This document shows, in pieces, positions 18,036 to 25,963 of a stretch of DNA of 64,000 nucleotides. A program made the translations under genes and the position numbers. Source of the stretch: CAIVPM01 sp964477265 (GTDB lineage: Bacteria; Bacteroidota; Bacteroidia; Chitinophagales; Chitinophagaceae); assembly GCA_964477265.1 (NCBI GenBank), contig CAYZDJ010000006.1:113858-177857 (forward strand), in the 5' to 3' direction. Below the pieces are notes generated by a model. That model did no database searches. It had not been told where the DNA came from and saw nothing but the letters and a program-made list of their open reading frames with translations. Each line of letters begins with the position of its first letter. Within the stretch, counting starts at the first letter, position 1.

Positions 18036-19022
18036 ATGAAACAATTTTTATTTTTTACCTTTCTGCTTTTTACTTTAAATTTTGCTACAGCCCAGCCACA
18101 GCAAGACTTACACGCTACTGCAAAAAGTTTAATGAAAGAAGGTGATTATGAAAATGCAACATTGGTTTTATATAAATTATTGCTAAACGAGCCTGAAAAT
18201 ATTGCTGCTAAAAAAGATTATGCTTTTGCCAATTACTATAAAAAAGATTACAAAAAAAGTGTTGAGATAACAAAGGAATTAATTAGCGACACTACCACTG
18301 ACGATCAATTATACCAATTGCTTGCTCTCAATTGTAAAGCCTTGTCTCAAACAAAGGAATATGATAAATTGAATAGGGAAGCATTGGCAAAATTTCCTAC
18401 AAATGGATTTTTTTATAACGAAATTGGTGAGCAGTTTTTTACACAAAATAAACCCGACAGTGCAATAAAATATTGGGAAAAAGGTATTGAACTTGCACCC
18501 AATTTTTCAAGCAATTACTATAATGCAGCAATGTATTATGTACGTTACAACCAACCATTTTGGACAATTACTTATGGCGAAATTTTTGTAAACCTGGAAA
18601 GCTACACAACAAAAACTGTAGAAGTAAAGGAAGCAATAATTGATGCTTATAAAAAAATATTATACCAATCTAACATAGCAACAAACAGCAAAAATAAATT
18701 TGAAAAGAAAGTTATAGAAACAATTGGCAATACCAATGAAATACTTACAGTTACTGCACTTACAGCTATTAGAACAAAATTTATTTTGCAATGGTTCTAT
18801 GAAAAAAGCAATACAAAATTTCCCTTTAAATTATTTGAACATCAAAAGTATTTAATACAGGAAGGAATGTTTGACGCCTATAACCAATGGTTATTTGGCG
18901 TTATTATTAATCCTGTGCAATATAAAATATGGGCAGATGCACATAAAGATGAAACAATTGTCTTTAAACAGTTTCAGGAAGGCAGGGTATTTAAATTAAC
19001 AACAGGCGAGTACTACAAATAA
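18036..19022 (+). CDS. Exported tetratricopeptide-repeat protein
   Basis: A 328-residue protein from the ATG at 18036; the open frame reaches a GTG at 18018, but the ATG gives a clean signal peptide (MKQFLFFTFLLFTLNFATAQ). Residues about 30-175 contain four TPR-like helix pairs (LMKEGDYENATLVLYKLLLN, FTQNKPDSAIKYWEKGIELA). The C-terminal half is helical without a recognisable domain. It would act as a periplasmic scaffold; partner unknown. cinA follows after 42 bp. Confidence 0.75.
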   Translation: MKQFLFFTFLLFTLNFATAQPQQDLHATAKSLMKEGDYENATLVLYKLLLNEPENIAAKKDYAFANYYKKDYKKSVEITKELISDTTTDDQLYQLLALNCKALSQTKEYDKLNREALAKFPTNGFFYNEIGEQFFTQNKPDSAIKYWEKGIELAPNFSSNYYNAAMYYVRYNQPFWTITYGEIFVNLESYTTKTVEVKEAIIDAYKKILYQSNIATNSKNKFEKKVIETIGNTNEILTVTALTAIRTKFILQWFYEKSNTKFPFKLFEHQKYLIQEGMFDAYNQWLFGVIINPVQYKIWADAHKDETIVFKQFQEGRVFKLTTGEYYK

Positions 19023-19064
19023 ATTTCTTCTCAAGCCCCCAATCCACACTACTTTTGTGCAACT

Positions 19065-20324
19065 ATGCACACAAAAATTTTTGCTTCAATTATTACTATT
19101 GGCGACGAACTTTTAATTGGACAAGTTATTGACACCAACAGTGCTTTTATTGCACAAGAGCTAAACAAAATTGGCATTAGCATTAAACACAGGCTGGCAG
19201 TTGGCGATAATGAAACTGATATTTTAAATGCATTAGATAGTGAAAGTAAAAATGCTGAAATAGTTATTATAACTGGTGGTTTGGGCCCTACAGCAGATGA
19301 TATTACAAAGCCTTTGCTATGCAAATATTTTGGTGGCAAAATGATTGTTGACGAAGCAACCTTGCTGCACGTTAAACATTTATTTGAAACAGTTTTAAAA
19401 CGCCCCATGATTGAGCGAAATGCAAAGCAGGCAGAAGTTCCAGATGTGTGTACTGTTTTAAAAAACGAAGTAGGCACAGCACCAGGAATGATGTTTGAAA
19501 AAGACAATGTTTTATTTTTTGCTTTGCCAGGCGTACCGCACGAAATGAAATGGATAACCCAAAACCATATCATTTCTATTTTACAAAAAAAATACAGCAA
19601 CTACTTTATTGAACATAGAACAGCATTAACTGCTGGAGTTGGTGAAAGTTTTTTAGCAGAAAAATTAATTGATTTTGAAAATAATTTGCCACAAAATATT
19701 TCATTAGCATACTTGCCAAATTATGGAATGGTAAGGTTGAGGTTAACTGGCAGCGATAATAATAAAGAGGCATTAAACAATACTATCAATAATCAATTTA
19801 CTCAATTAAAATCTATTATAAACGATGTGATGATTTGTGCTGAGGATTTACCACTTGAAATAATAGTTGGTAATCTTTTAAAGCAAAATAATAAAACTGT
19901 TGCAACTGCTGAAAGCTGCACTGGTGGCTACATTGCCCATTTAGTAACTAGTGTTTCTGGCTCATCTTCTTACTTTGAAGGTAGTGCTGTAAGCTACTCA
20001 TATTATGCCAAAGAAGTTTTGGTAAATGTTGACAAAAAAATATTGGAAACCTATGGTGCAGTAAGTGAACAAGTGGTTACCATAATGGCAAAAAATATTT
20101 TACAAAAACTAAATACTGATTACGCTATTGCAGTAAGTGGTATTATGGGGCCTGGTGGTGCAACAAATGACAAGCCTGTAGGCAGTGTATGGATTGCTAT
20201 TGCATCATCATCTAAAATTATTACAAGGCTATTTCATTTCAAATTTGACAGGAAAAAGAACATTGAATTAACTGCAGCCAATGCACTTCTTTTGCTACGT
20301 GAATTAATTGTGGATAAACAATAA
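19065..20324 (+). CDS. cinA: CinA, nicotinamide-nucleotide amidohydrolase / ADP-ribose pyrophosphatase family
   Basis: CinA-type proteins recycle pyridine nucleotides: the C-terminal domain deamidates nicotinamide mononucleotide and the N-terminal MoaB-like (COG1058) domain hydrolyses ADP-ribose. Both are present in this 419-residue chain. The N-terminal domain (about 5-170) shows ASIITIGDELLIGQVIDTNS and ITGGLGPTADDITK; the C-terminal domain (about 255-415) shows TVATAESCTGGYIAHLVTS and VSGIMGPGGATNDKPVG. Length is typical of the full-length form. It lies 42 bp after the TPR gene on the same strand. Confidence 0.93.
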   Translation: MHTKIFASIITIGDELLIGQVIDTNSAFIAQELNKIGISIKHRLAVGDNETDILNALDSESKNAEIVIITGGLGPTADDITKPLLCKYFGGKMIVDEATLLHVKHLFETVLKRPMIERNAKQAEVPDVCTVLKNEVGTAPGMMFEKDNVLFFALPGVPHEMKWITQNHIISILQKKYSNYFIEHRTALTAGVGESFLAEKLIDFENNLPQNISLAYLPNYGMVRLRLTGSDNNKEALNNTINNQFTQLKSIINDVMICAEDLPLEIIVGNLLKQNNKTVATAESCTGGYIAHLVTSVSGSSSYFEGSAVSYSYYAKEVLVNVDKKILETYGAVSEQVVTIMAKNILQKLNTDYAIAVSGIMGPGGATNDKPVGSVWIAIASSSKIITRLFHFKFDRKKNIELTAANALLLLRELIVDKQ

Positions 20325-20498
20325 CGGCATCGTATGTGTTGTGAATTATTTTTGACGCATTAACTTGTTATAAACCATATACTCGAATTGCTGCTTTGTA
20401 TTTTATATTACATTCACTGATTACTTGTTACTATTGGTCTTAACAAGGATATATGGATAGGTTTTGTAAGTATCATTTTTAAAATTAAAAAAATTAAT

Positions 20499-22241
20499 AT
20501 GGCAGTTTCTGAATTAGTTATGCCCAAAATGGGCGAGAGTATTATGGAAGCAACTATTTTACGTTGGCACAAAAAAGTAGGTGACTTTGTTAAAATGGAT
20601 GAAACACTTTTAGACATTGCTACAGATAAAGTTGATAGTGAAGTTCCAAGTACAGCTCAAGGCGTTATTACAGAATTGTTGTATAAGGAAAATGATGTGG
20701 TACCAGTTGGAGCTGTACTTTGTAAAATAGAAACAGAAGTTCATGCAGCCGTTCAAGCACCTGCTGCTCCTGTATTTGAACCTGCTCCAGTTGTTGAACA
20801 CTTTGCTGAGCCTATTGCATATAGTGCTCCAGAACCAGTGTATCAAGAGCCAGCATTTTCTGAACCTGTAAAAGAATTTATTCCATTTGTACCACCAAGC
20901 AACGAACCAGTTGTTATTAGTAACAACCGTTTCTTTTCTCCATTGGTATTAAATATTGCCAATAGCGAAGGTTTGAGTTTAAGTGAACTTGAAAGAATTC
21001 CAGGAACTGGTGCTGATGGCAGAGTATCGAAAAAAGATGTATTGCAATATATTGCAGATAAACGTGCTGGTAAAGTGCCTGTGTTTAATCCAACACCTGC
21101 TACACAACCTCAACAATATTACACAGCACCAACAACGCCCGTGTTTCCTGTATCTGTACCCCAACAAGAACAAGCCCCAATTGAAAACACGCTTTCTGTG
21201 CCATTTGAAGAAAACAAAACAGAAGAAGTTGTACATCACAAGCAAGACATTGGATTTTATCCAGTTCAAAATGCAGCTGAAGATGCAAAACCTATTGAGG
21301 AATTTATTCCACCTGCATTTGAAAATGTAGAACCATTTAAAGCTGAAGAATTGATAGCAAGTGAAAATGTTGTTGAAGAAAAACCTGTTGAAACAAATAA
21401 TGTTGAAGCTGCACCTGTAGTTGAAGAAACACCAGTACCTGTTGCTGCACCTTCTGCATCTAAAGTTGTCGCAGAACCTGCCTTTGATCCTTCAAAGTAT
21501 AAAAATGCTGAGATTGTGGAAATGGACAGGATGCGTAAATTAATTGCCAAGCACATGGTTGACAGCAAGGCAACAAGTCCACACGTTACAAGCTTTACAG
21601 AAGCTGATGTAACTAACATGGTAACATGGCGTAATCAAATTAAAGGAGAGTTTGAAAAAAGAGAAGGAATGAAAATTACATTCACTCCAATGTTTATTGA
21701 ATGTATTTTAAAAGTAATGAAACATTATCCAATCATTAACAGCAGTGTTGTTGGCGATAAGATAATAATGAAAAAGGATTTTAATATTGGAATGGCAACA
21801 GCATTGCCAAGTGGCAATTTAATTGTACCTGTTATTAAAAATGCTGCTGATATGAATTTTATTAATTTAACACGCAGTGTAAATACTTTGGCAGATAATG
21901 CACGTCAGGGAAAACTTAGCCCAGATGATGTAATGGATGGTACATTTACATTTACCAATGTTGGTACATTTGGTAGTTTAATGGGTACTCCTATTATTAA
22001 TCAACCACAAGTTGCTATTATGGCTGTTGGTGAAATTAAAAAACGCCCTGTTGTTGTAGAAACTGATAAAGGAGATTTTATTGGTATTAGACACATGATG
22101 TATTTGTCTTTAAGTTACGACCACAGAATTATTGATGGTAGCATTGGTGCAAGTTTCTTAAGCGATGTTGCTAAAGAACTTGAAGCTTGGGATGTAAATC
22201 GCCAATTAAAATATGTAGTTAAAGAATGGTATGTTGAATAA
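20499..22241 (+). CDS. Dihydrolipoamide acyltransferase, E2 component of a 2-oxoacid dehydrogenase complex
   Basis: A 580-residue E2 subunit, which carries the acyl group on a swinging lipoyl arm and transfers it to CoA. Domains in order: lipoyl domain about 1-80 with the lipoylated lysine K44 in TDKVDSE; a Pro/Val/Glu-rich linker; an E3/E1-binding domain about 146-183 (FFSPLVLNIANSEG, GADGRVSKKDVLQY); a long linker about 195-340; and the catalytic domain about 345-575 with His542 and Asp546 in SYDHRIIDGS. No E1 or E3 gene is adjacent. The features fit a branched-chain or pyruvate complex; I cannot decide which. A strong terminator follows. Confidence 0.92.
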   Translation: MAVSELVMPKMGESIMEATILRWHKKVGDFVKMDETLLDIATDKVDSEVPSTAQGVITELLYKENDVVPVGAVLCKIETEVHAAVQAPAAPVFEPAPVVEHFAEPIAYSAPEPVYQEPAFSEPVKEFIPFVPPSNEPVVISNNRFFSPLVLNIANSEGLSLSELERIPGTGADGRVSKKDVLQYIADKRAGKVPVFNPTPATQPQQYYTAPTTPVFPVSVPQQEQAPIENTLSVPFEENKTEEVVHHKQDIGFYPVQNAAEDAKPIEEFIPPAFENVEPFKAEELIASENVVEEKPVETNNVEAAPVVEETPVPVAAPSASKVVAEPAFDPSKYKNAEIVEMDRMRKLIAKHMVDSKATSPHVTSFTEADVTNMVTWRNQIKGEFEKREGMKITFTPMFIECILKVMKHYPIINSSVVGDKIIMKKDFNIGMATALPSGNLIVPVIKNAADMNFINLTRSVNTLADNARQGKLSPDDVMDGTFTFTNVGTFGSLMGTPIINQPQVAIMAVGEIKKRPVVVETDKGDFIGIRHMMYLSLSYDHRIIDGSIGASFLSDVAKELEAWDVNRQLKYVVKEWYVE

Positions 22242-22265
22242 GATTGTTTATACCAGAAAATAGTT

Positions 22266-22302
22266 AAAAGCCTAAGTAAAATAATAATACTTAGGCTTTT
22301 TT
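22266..22302 (+). terminator. Intrinsic terminator of the E2 gene
   Basis: A 13-bp perfect stem (AAAAGCCTAAGTA at 22266-22278 paired with 22288-22300) with a 9-nt loop is followed by a run of T, 25 bp after the E2 stop. Confidence 0.9.
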
Positions 22303-22536
22303 AATTTGGCATTAAATGGCCAATATTTTAAAATTAGATCTCTTTCATATTAGCTACCTATAAAAATCGTTGTAAGTTATTGCAATGATTGTTATTGTTG
22401 AGTTTTATATAAATACAAACTTTAATTAAAGGGTCTATTATTCCAAATATTATAGCGTCAATGCTAATGAAAAATCAATGAAACAACTTCACTCCTTGCA
22501 GTGACTTGTAAGCATCAAAAAAAGTTAACACAAAAA

Positions 22537-22563
22537 AGGGCTTGCCAATAATTGACAAGCCCT
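22537..22563 (-). terminator. Intrinsic terminator of the yhcH gene
   Basis: AGGGCTTG (22537-22544) pairs with CAAGCCCT (22556-22563), with further CAAT/ATTG pairing inside. Read on the minus strand it is followed by TTTTTT (complement of 22532-22537), 24 bp after the stop at 22587. Confidence 0.85.
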
Positions 22564-22586
22564 ACCAAATAAACAATATAAAAATA

Positions 22587-23039
22587 TTACAACTTAATCT
22601 TTAAAACCAGTTTTTTAATTGGTCCTTCACCAATCATTGGTGCATGCACATCTTCTGGATAAAAAATGGCAAACTGTTTATCGGTTAAGCCAAAATATGT
22701 ATCTGGTGCATCATCATAAAACACAACATCTTTTTCTGCATTATATTCACCTCTTTGTGAAATGCAGCTTGGACGTGGTTTCCAGCCAATTGTTTCGTTG
22801 CCTTTTATACAAAGCTGTATATCTATGTGCTTGTCGTGGCACTCAAATTTTGCAATAGATTCAGCAGCAGTCATTCCATTTTTATTCGAAACAATTGCCC
22901 TGATATTGTCACCATCAACCTCAAATTTTCCATCTTCCAATGTGTCAAAATTTAATGAGTTGATGTACTCAAATGCCTTTGCAAAAAGAGGATGTAACGA
23001 AACATATCTTGAAGCTGAACTTAAACTATCTACAATCAT
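22587..23039 (-). CDS. YhcH/YjgK/YiaL family protein (DUF386)
   Basis: A 150-residue protein of the YhcH/EbgC-like family, a cupin-like fold often found in sugar acid, sialic acid or beta-galactoside clusters. Hallmarks are FECHDKHIDIQLCIKGNE, the FYDDAPDTYF block and the histidine-containing FAIFYPEDVHAPMIGEG, which provide the likely metal site. The biochemical role is uncertain; anomerase- or isomerase-type activity has been suggested for relatives. It lies 90 bp downstream of the KDG kinase gene on the same strand, the spacer being a dispersed repeat, and both probably form one unit ending at a strong terminator. Confidence 0.85.
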   Translation of the reverse strand: MIVDSLSSASRYVSLHPLFAKAFEYINSLNFDTLEDGKFEVDGDNIRAIVSNKNGMTAAESIAKFECHDKHIDIQLCIKGNETIGWKPRPSCISQRGEYNAEKDVVFYDDAPDTYFGLTDKQFAIFYPEDVHAPMIGEGPIKKLVLKIKL

Positions 23040-23053
23040 ATTTTTTTGTTTAT

Positions 23054-23090
23054 TTCACGCAAAGCTGCAAAGAAGCTAAGACGCAAAGTG
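23054..23090. repeat. Dispersed ACGCAAAG-type repeat between kdgK and yhcH
   Basis: A run of imperfect direct repeats: CACGCAAAG, CTGCAAAG and GACGCAAAG occur within 37 bp. Similar strings occur at 28646-28670 and 35966-36000, always intergenic. Confidence 0.5.
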
Positions 23091-23129
23091 TTTTAAATAA
23101 ATCGTACATCATAAATCTACAATCGCAAA

Positions 23130-24155
23130 TTAACGTTGAACTCTACCACTACCATCACCTTTCATTAAGTCTTTAACATCACTTAATGTTGCGTGGTTTA
23201 AATCGCCTGGAATAGTGTGTTTAATAGCACTTGCAGCAACACCAAATTCAGCAGCTTCAGCCATTGGCATTCCTGTTACAAGCCCATAAATCAATCCACT
23301 TGCAAAGCTATCTCCACTACCCACTCTATCAACAATTCTTACACTGTACTCTTTTGTGTGGTGGAAGTTTGTACCATCATAAACCAAAGCACTCCAGCCA
23401 TTATCGCTTGCACTGTGACTTTCACGTAAGCTTGATGCAATAAACTTAAAGCCAAACTTAGCTTTCATCTGAGCAAAAATATCTTTAAAACCATCAAGGT
23501 TTAATTCACCTTTTGTAACATCAGTGTTAGCAGCTTTAAAGCCAAGGCATAAATCAGCATCTTCTTCGTTACCAATACACACATCAACATATTCGCAAAG
23601 CTTAGTCATTACTTCACGAGCTTTTTCTTTTGTCCATAATTTTTTTCTGAAGTTAAGGTCAATACTTGTAGTAATACCTTTTGCACGTGCCGCTTTTAAT
23701 GCTTCTAAAGTTAAAGCAGCAGCTTTATCGCTCAATGCAGGTGTAATACCTGTTGTATGAAACCAAGACGCTCCATCAAATATTTTATCCCAGTCAAATT
23801 CACTTGCATCAACTTCTGCAATAGAAGCTCCTGCCCTATCATAAATAACTTGTGATGCACGCATTGAAGCACCAGTTTCAAGAAAATAAATTCCTAACCT
23901 GTCTCCACCACGAGCCACAAACTGTGTATCTACTCCATATCTTCTTAAATGGTTAATGGCACTTTGACCAATAGCATTGTTTGGAACTTTAGAAACAAAT
24001 GTACCATTAAGGCCATAGTTGCACAAAGCTGCAGAAACATTGGCTTCTCCGCCACCATAAGTAACATCAAAGCTGTCTGACTGAACAAAACGTAAATGAC
24101 CTGGGGTTGAAAGGCGAAGCATAATTTCGCCAAGTGTAACTACTTTTTTAGACAT
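23130..24155 (-). CDS. PfkB-family sugar kinase, probable 2-dehydro-3-deoxygluconate (KDG) kinase
   Basis: A 341-residue ribokinase/PfkB-fold kinase. The N-terminal TLGEIMLRLSTPGHLRF and GGGEANVSAALCNYG blocks and the RVGSGDSFASGLIYG anion-hole motif, with the catalytic base Asp282, place it with KDG kinases, which phosphorylate the uronic acid catabolite KDG. The partner aldolase and upstream uronate genes are not adjacent. The next gene, yhcH, also points to sugar acid or amino sugar use. Substrate is inferred from similarity to known KdgK motifs, so it could be another ketose or keto-deoxy sugar kinase. Confidence 0.8.
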   Translation of the reverse strand: MSKKVVTLGEIMLRLSTPGHLRFVQSDSFDVTYGGGEANVSAALCNYGLNGTFVSKVPNNAIGQSAINHLRRYGVDTQFVARGGDRLGIYFLETGASMRASQVIYDRAGASIAEVDASEFDWDKIFDGASWFHTTGITPALSDKAAALTLEALKAARAKGITTSIDLNFRKKLWTKEKAREVMTKLCEYVDVCIGNEEDADLCLGFKAANTDVTKGELNLDGFKDIFAQMKAKFGFKFIASSLRESHSASDNGWSALVYDGTNFHHTKEYSVRIVDRVGSGDSFASGLIYGLVTGMPMAEAAEFGVAASAIKHTIPGDLNHATLSDVKDLMKGDGSGRVQR

Positions 24156-24198
24156 AGCTAATCGTAATTTGGGTTTATTGAAAAATAATTTTGAATAG

Positions 24199-24206
24199 CA
24201 AAAGTA
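24199..24206 (-). promoter_or_regulatory. Candidate Bacteroidota -7 promoter element for the KDG kinase gene
   Basis: Read on the minus strand this is TACTTTTG, matching the TAnnTTTG consensus of the Bacteroidota primary sigma factor, 43 bp before the ATG at 24155. No clear TTTG was found at the -33 spacing, so support is partial. Confidence 0.35.
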
Positions 24207-24287
24207 TATACTATGCTTTGCTGGCTTTTTAAAAAAGCGTAAACGATTTCAATGAGATTTTCAGCGTAATAAGCGTTAGCATATTAC

Positions 24288-25067
24288 CTATTCATCTTTC
24301 TTTCTAAACGACCCTTTTTGCAATAATTTTTTGGCTTTATAATCTTCAAAATCCCTTTGTACAAAATAGCCAAATTCTATATCATTAAGCGTAAGTAAGA
24401 AGTTATAATCTGGCCTGTATTTATTCATAAAGCTATCCAGCTCGGGCTGTTGTAGCTTTGTTAGTTTCCTTACAAAGTTTTTATTGAACCTATAGTCAAT
24501 ATATTTATCCTGCTCTTGCTGTAGCAATCGTTTTTGCAGCATTTCTATACTGCGATTATGCTTAAACCTGAACATATTGATGAAAGCCTGCAAGTCAATG
24601 CCAACAGATACTGCACCTGGCATATAACTGTTCCTGTTGCTCAATAAACTGATGCCAGGTTTTTTATAATTGAATATTTTGGCGTATTCCTGCCTGTTCG
24701 TTAAAGAGTCTAATTTATAATTTTTATTCCTTATTCTTACCTCAGGCAAATCTGCAGTTTTTACATGAATCATTACATCAAAGGCTTCGGTATTTTTTAT
24801 AGTATCAACAGGAAACTTATTGGTGCTTTTACCAAGCATACTAAACCAAATGGAATCTGACTGGCGAACAGTAATTGAATATTGACCCAGACTATCTGTT
24901 ACAGTTCCCCTGCCTGAATTTGTAATGACAGATACAGCCTCAATTGGGTTGCGTGCACTAATGTCATATACTGTTCCACTAATGGTGATATAGCTTTGCT
25001 TTTTGGGCTGTGCCAGTAAAGTTGCAGGCAATAACAAAAATAAAATATGGAGTATTTTTTTAGGCAA
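24288..25067 (-). CDS. Exported protein with carboxypeptidase-regulatory-like (peptidase-associated) domain
   Basis: A 259-residue protein. A TTG start at 25067 gives a signal peptide (KILHILFLLLPATLLAQ); no ATG is available in frame. Residues about 24-110 form a CarboxypepD_reg-like beta sandwich (ISGTVYDISARNPIEAVSVI, then GTVTDSLGQYSI), the module found at the start of TonB-dependent receptors and in free-standing Bacteroidota surface proteins. The remaining 150 residues are basic, helical and unrecognised, without a TonB plug or barrel. It is monocistronic, 132 bp upstream of kdgK. Function unknown. Confidence 0.7.
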   Translation of the reverse strand: MPKKILHILFLLLPATLLAQPKKQSYITISGTVYDISARNPIEAVSVITNSGRGTVTDSLGQYSITVRQSDSIWFSMLGKSTNKFPVDTIKNTEAFDVMIHVKTADLPEVRIRNKNYKLDSLTNRQEYAKIFNYKKPGISLLSNRNSYMPGAVSVGIDLQAFINMFRFKHNRSIEMLQKRLLQQEQDKYIDYRFNKNFVRKLTKLQQPELDSFMNKYRPDYNFLLTLNDIEFGYFVQRDFEDYKAKKLLQKGSFRKKDE

Positions 25068-25187
25068 TAGAATGTAATTGAAGTGCGATATTAAACTTGC
25101 AAATTGTTGCTACCAAATATTGCAAAAATTTTAACTTTTTATTAGGTTACTTTTTGTTTTAACTTTGAATTAAGAGTAAGTGTTTAA

Positions 25188-25802
25188 ATGAACCAACCAA
25201 GTAAAATATTATTCATTGTCTTAATTTTTTGCAGCACAAATTTAAGTGCACAGAAAAAAGGGGTAAACGATACTATAAAAACATTTGCTTACATAACTGC
25301 AAATGGCGATACCATTTCTTATGCCGTTTTGGAACGTATTGAACTGAGCACAACAAGAAAGCTTACTGCCCAGCAAAGGCAACAAAAGCAAGAATGGACA
25401 AGATTGAGGAATGCTGTATATGTAACCTTTCCCTATGCCAAGGCTGCTTCTAAAGTTATGAATGAAATAAATGCAAAACTGGTTGGTGTAACAGATAAAA
25501 AAGAACGTAAACGCATTATTAAAGCAAGGGAAAAGGAACTGAGGAAAGAATTTGCCGACAGGCTTACAAATTTATCTATATACCAGGGCAAGGTATTGAT
25601 GAAACTGATTTACAGGGAAACAGGAAACAACTGCTACGAAATAATACAAGAATATAAAGGAGGCTTTACTGCTGCATTTTACCAGACAGTCGCAGTAATT
25701 GTGGGTACCAACCTTAAACAAAACTACGATGCTAATGGTGCAGACAAAAGCCTTGAAGTAATTGTAAAAGATATTGAAAAAATGTATGGCTACCGAAGCT
25801 AA
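25188..25802 (+). CDS. DUF4294 domain-containing exported protein
   Basis: A 204-residue protein with a signal peptide (IVLIFCSTNLSAQ) and the pattern of DUF4294, a Bacteroidota-restricted family of unknown function: GDTISYAVLERIEL, then LRNAVYVTFPYAKAASKVMNEI, a basic KKERKRIIKAREKELRKEF helix, and a C-terminal IYRETGNNCYEII block. It is divergently transcribed from the carboxypeptidase-regulatory-like gene with 120 bp between starts, so the two may share a control region. A purine-rich spacer with an AGAGATAAGAAGT word follows it. Confidence 0.8.
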   Translation: MNQPSKILFIVLIFCSTNLSAQKKGVNDTIKTFAYITANGDTISYAVLERIELSTTRKLTAQQRQQKQEWTRLRNAVYVTFPYAKAASKVMNEINAKLVGVTDKKERKRIIKAREKELRKEFADRLTNLSIYQGKVLMKLIYRETGNNCYEIIQEYKGGFTAAFYQTVAVIVGTNLKQNYDANGADKSLEVIVKDIEKMYGYRS

Positions 25803-25900
25803 TTTTCTTTTATAGTTTATTTATAACTTACACAAAAAAAGGTTCACTAATAGATAAAGGATGAATGAGATAAAAAGAAAAAATTTGGTTGGGTTTTTCC

Positions 25901-25923
25901 CCTTTACTTCTTATCTCTTATCG
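25901..25923. repeat. AGAGATAAGAAGT dispersed intergenic word, copy 2
   Basis: The reverse complement of 25901-25923 reads CGATAAGAGATAAGAAGTAA plus AGG and matches the copy at 16340-16363 except for one substitution and one small indel region. Confidence 0.45.
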
Positions 25924-25963
25924 AAAAAAATACAACATGCTTTTCAGGTGGCTTTTCTCCATT

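Larger units (their letters stand above)
22242..22586. other. 345-bp intergenic gap between convergent genes
   Basis: The gap holds the terminator of the E2 gene at its left end and that of the yhcH gene at its right end. The middle 220 bp are AT-rich without an open frame, a tRNA fold or a recognisable repeat. Confidence 0.6.
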
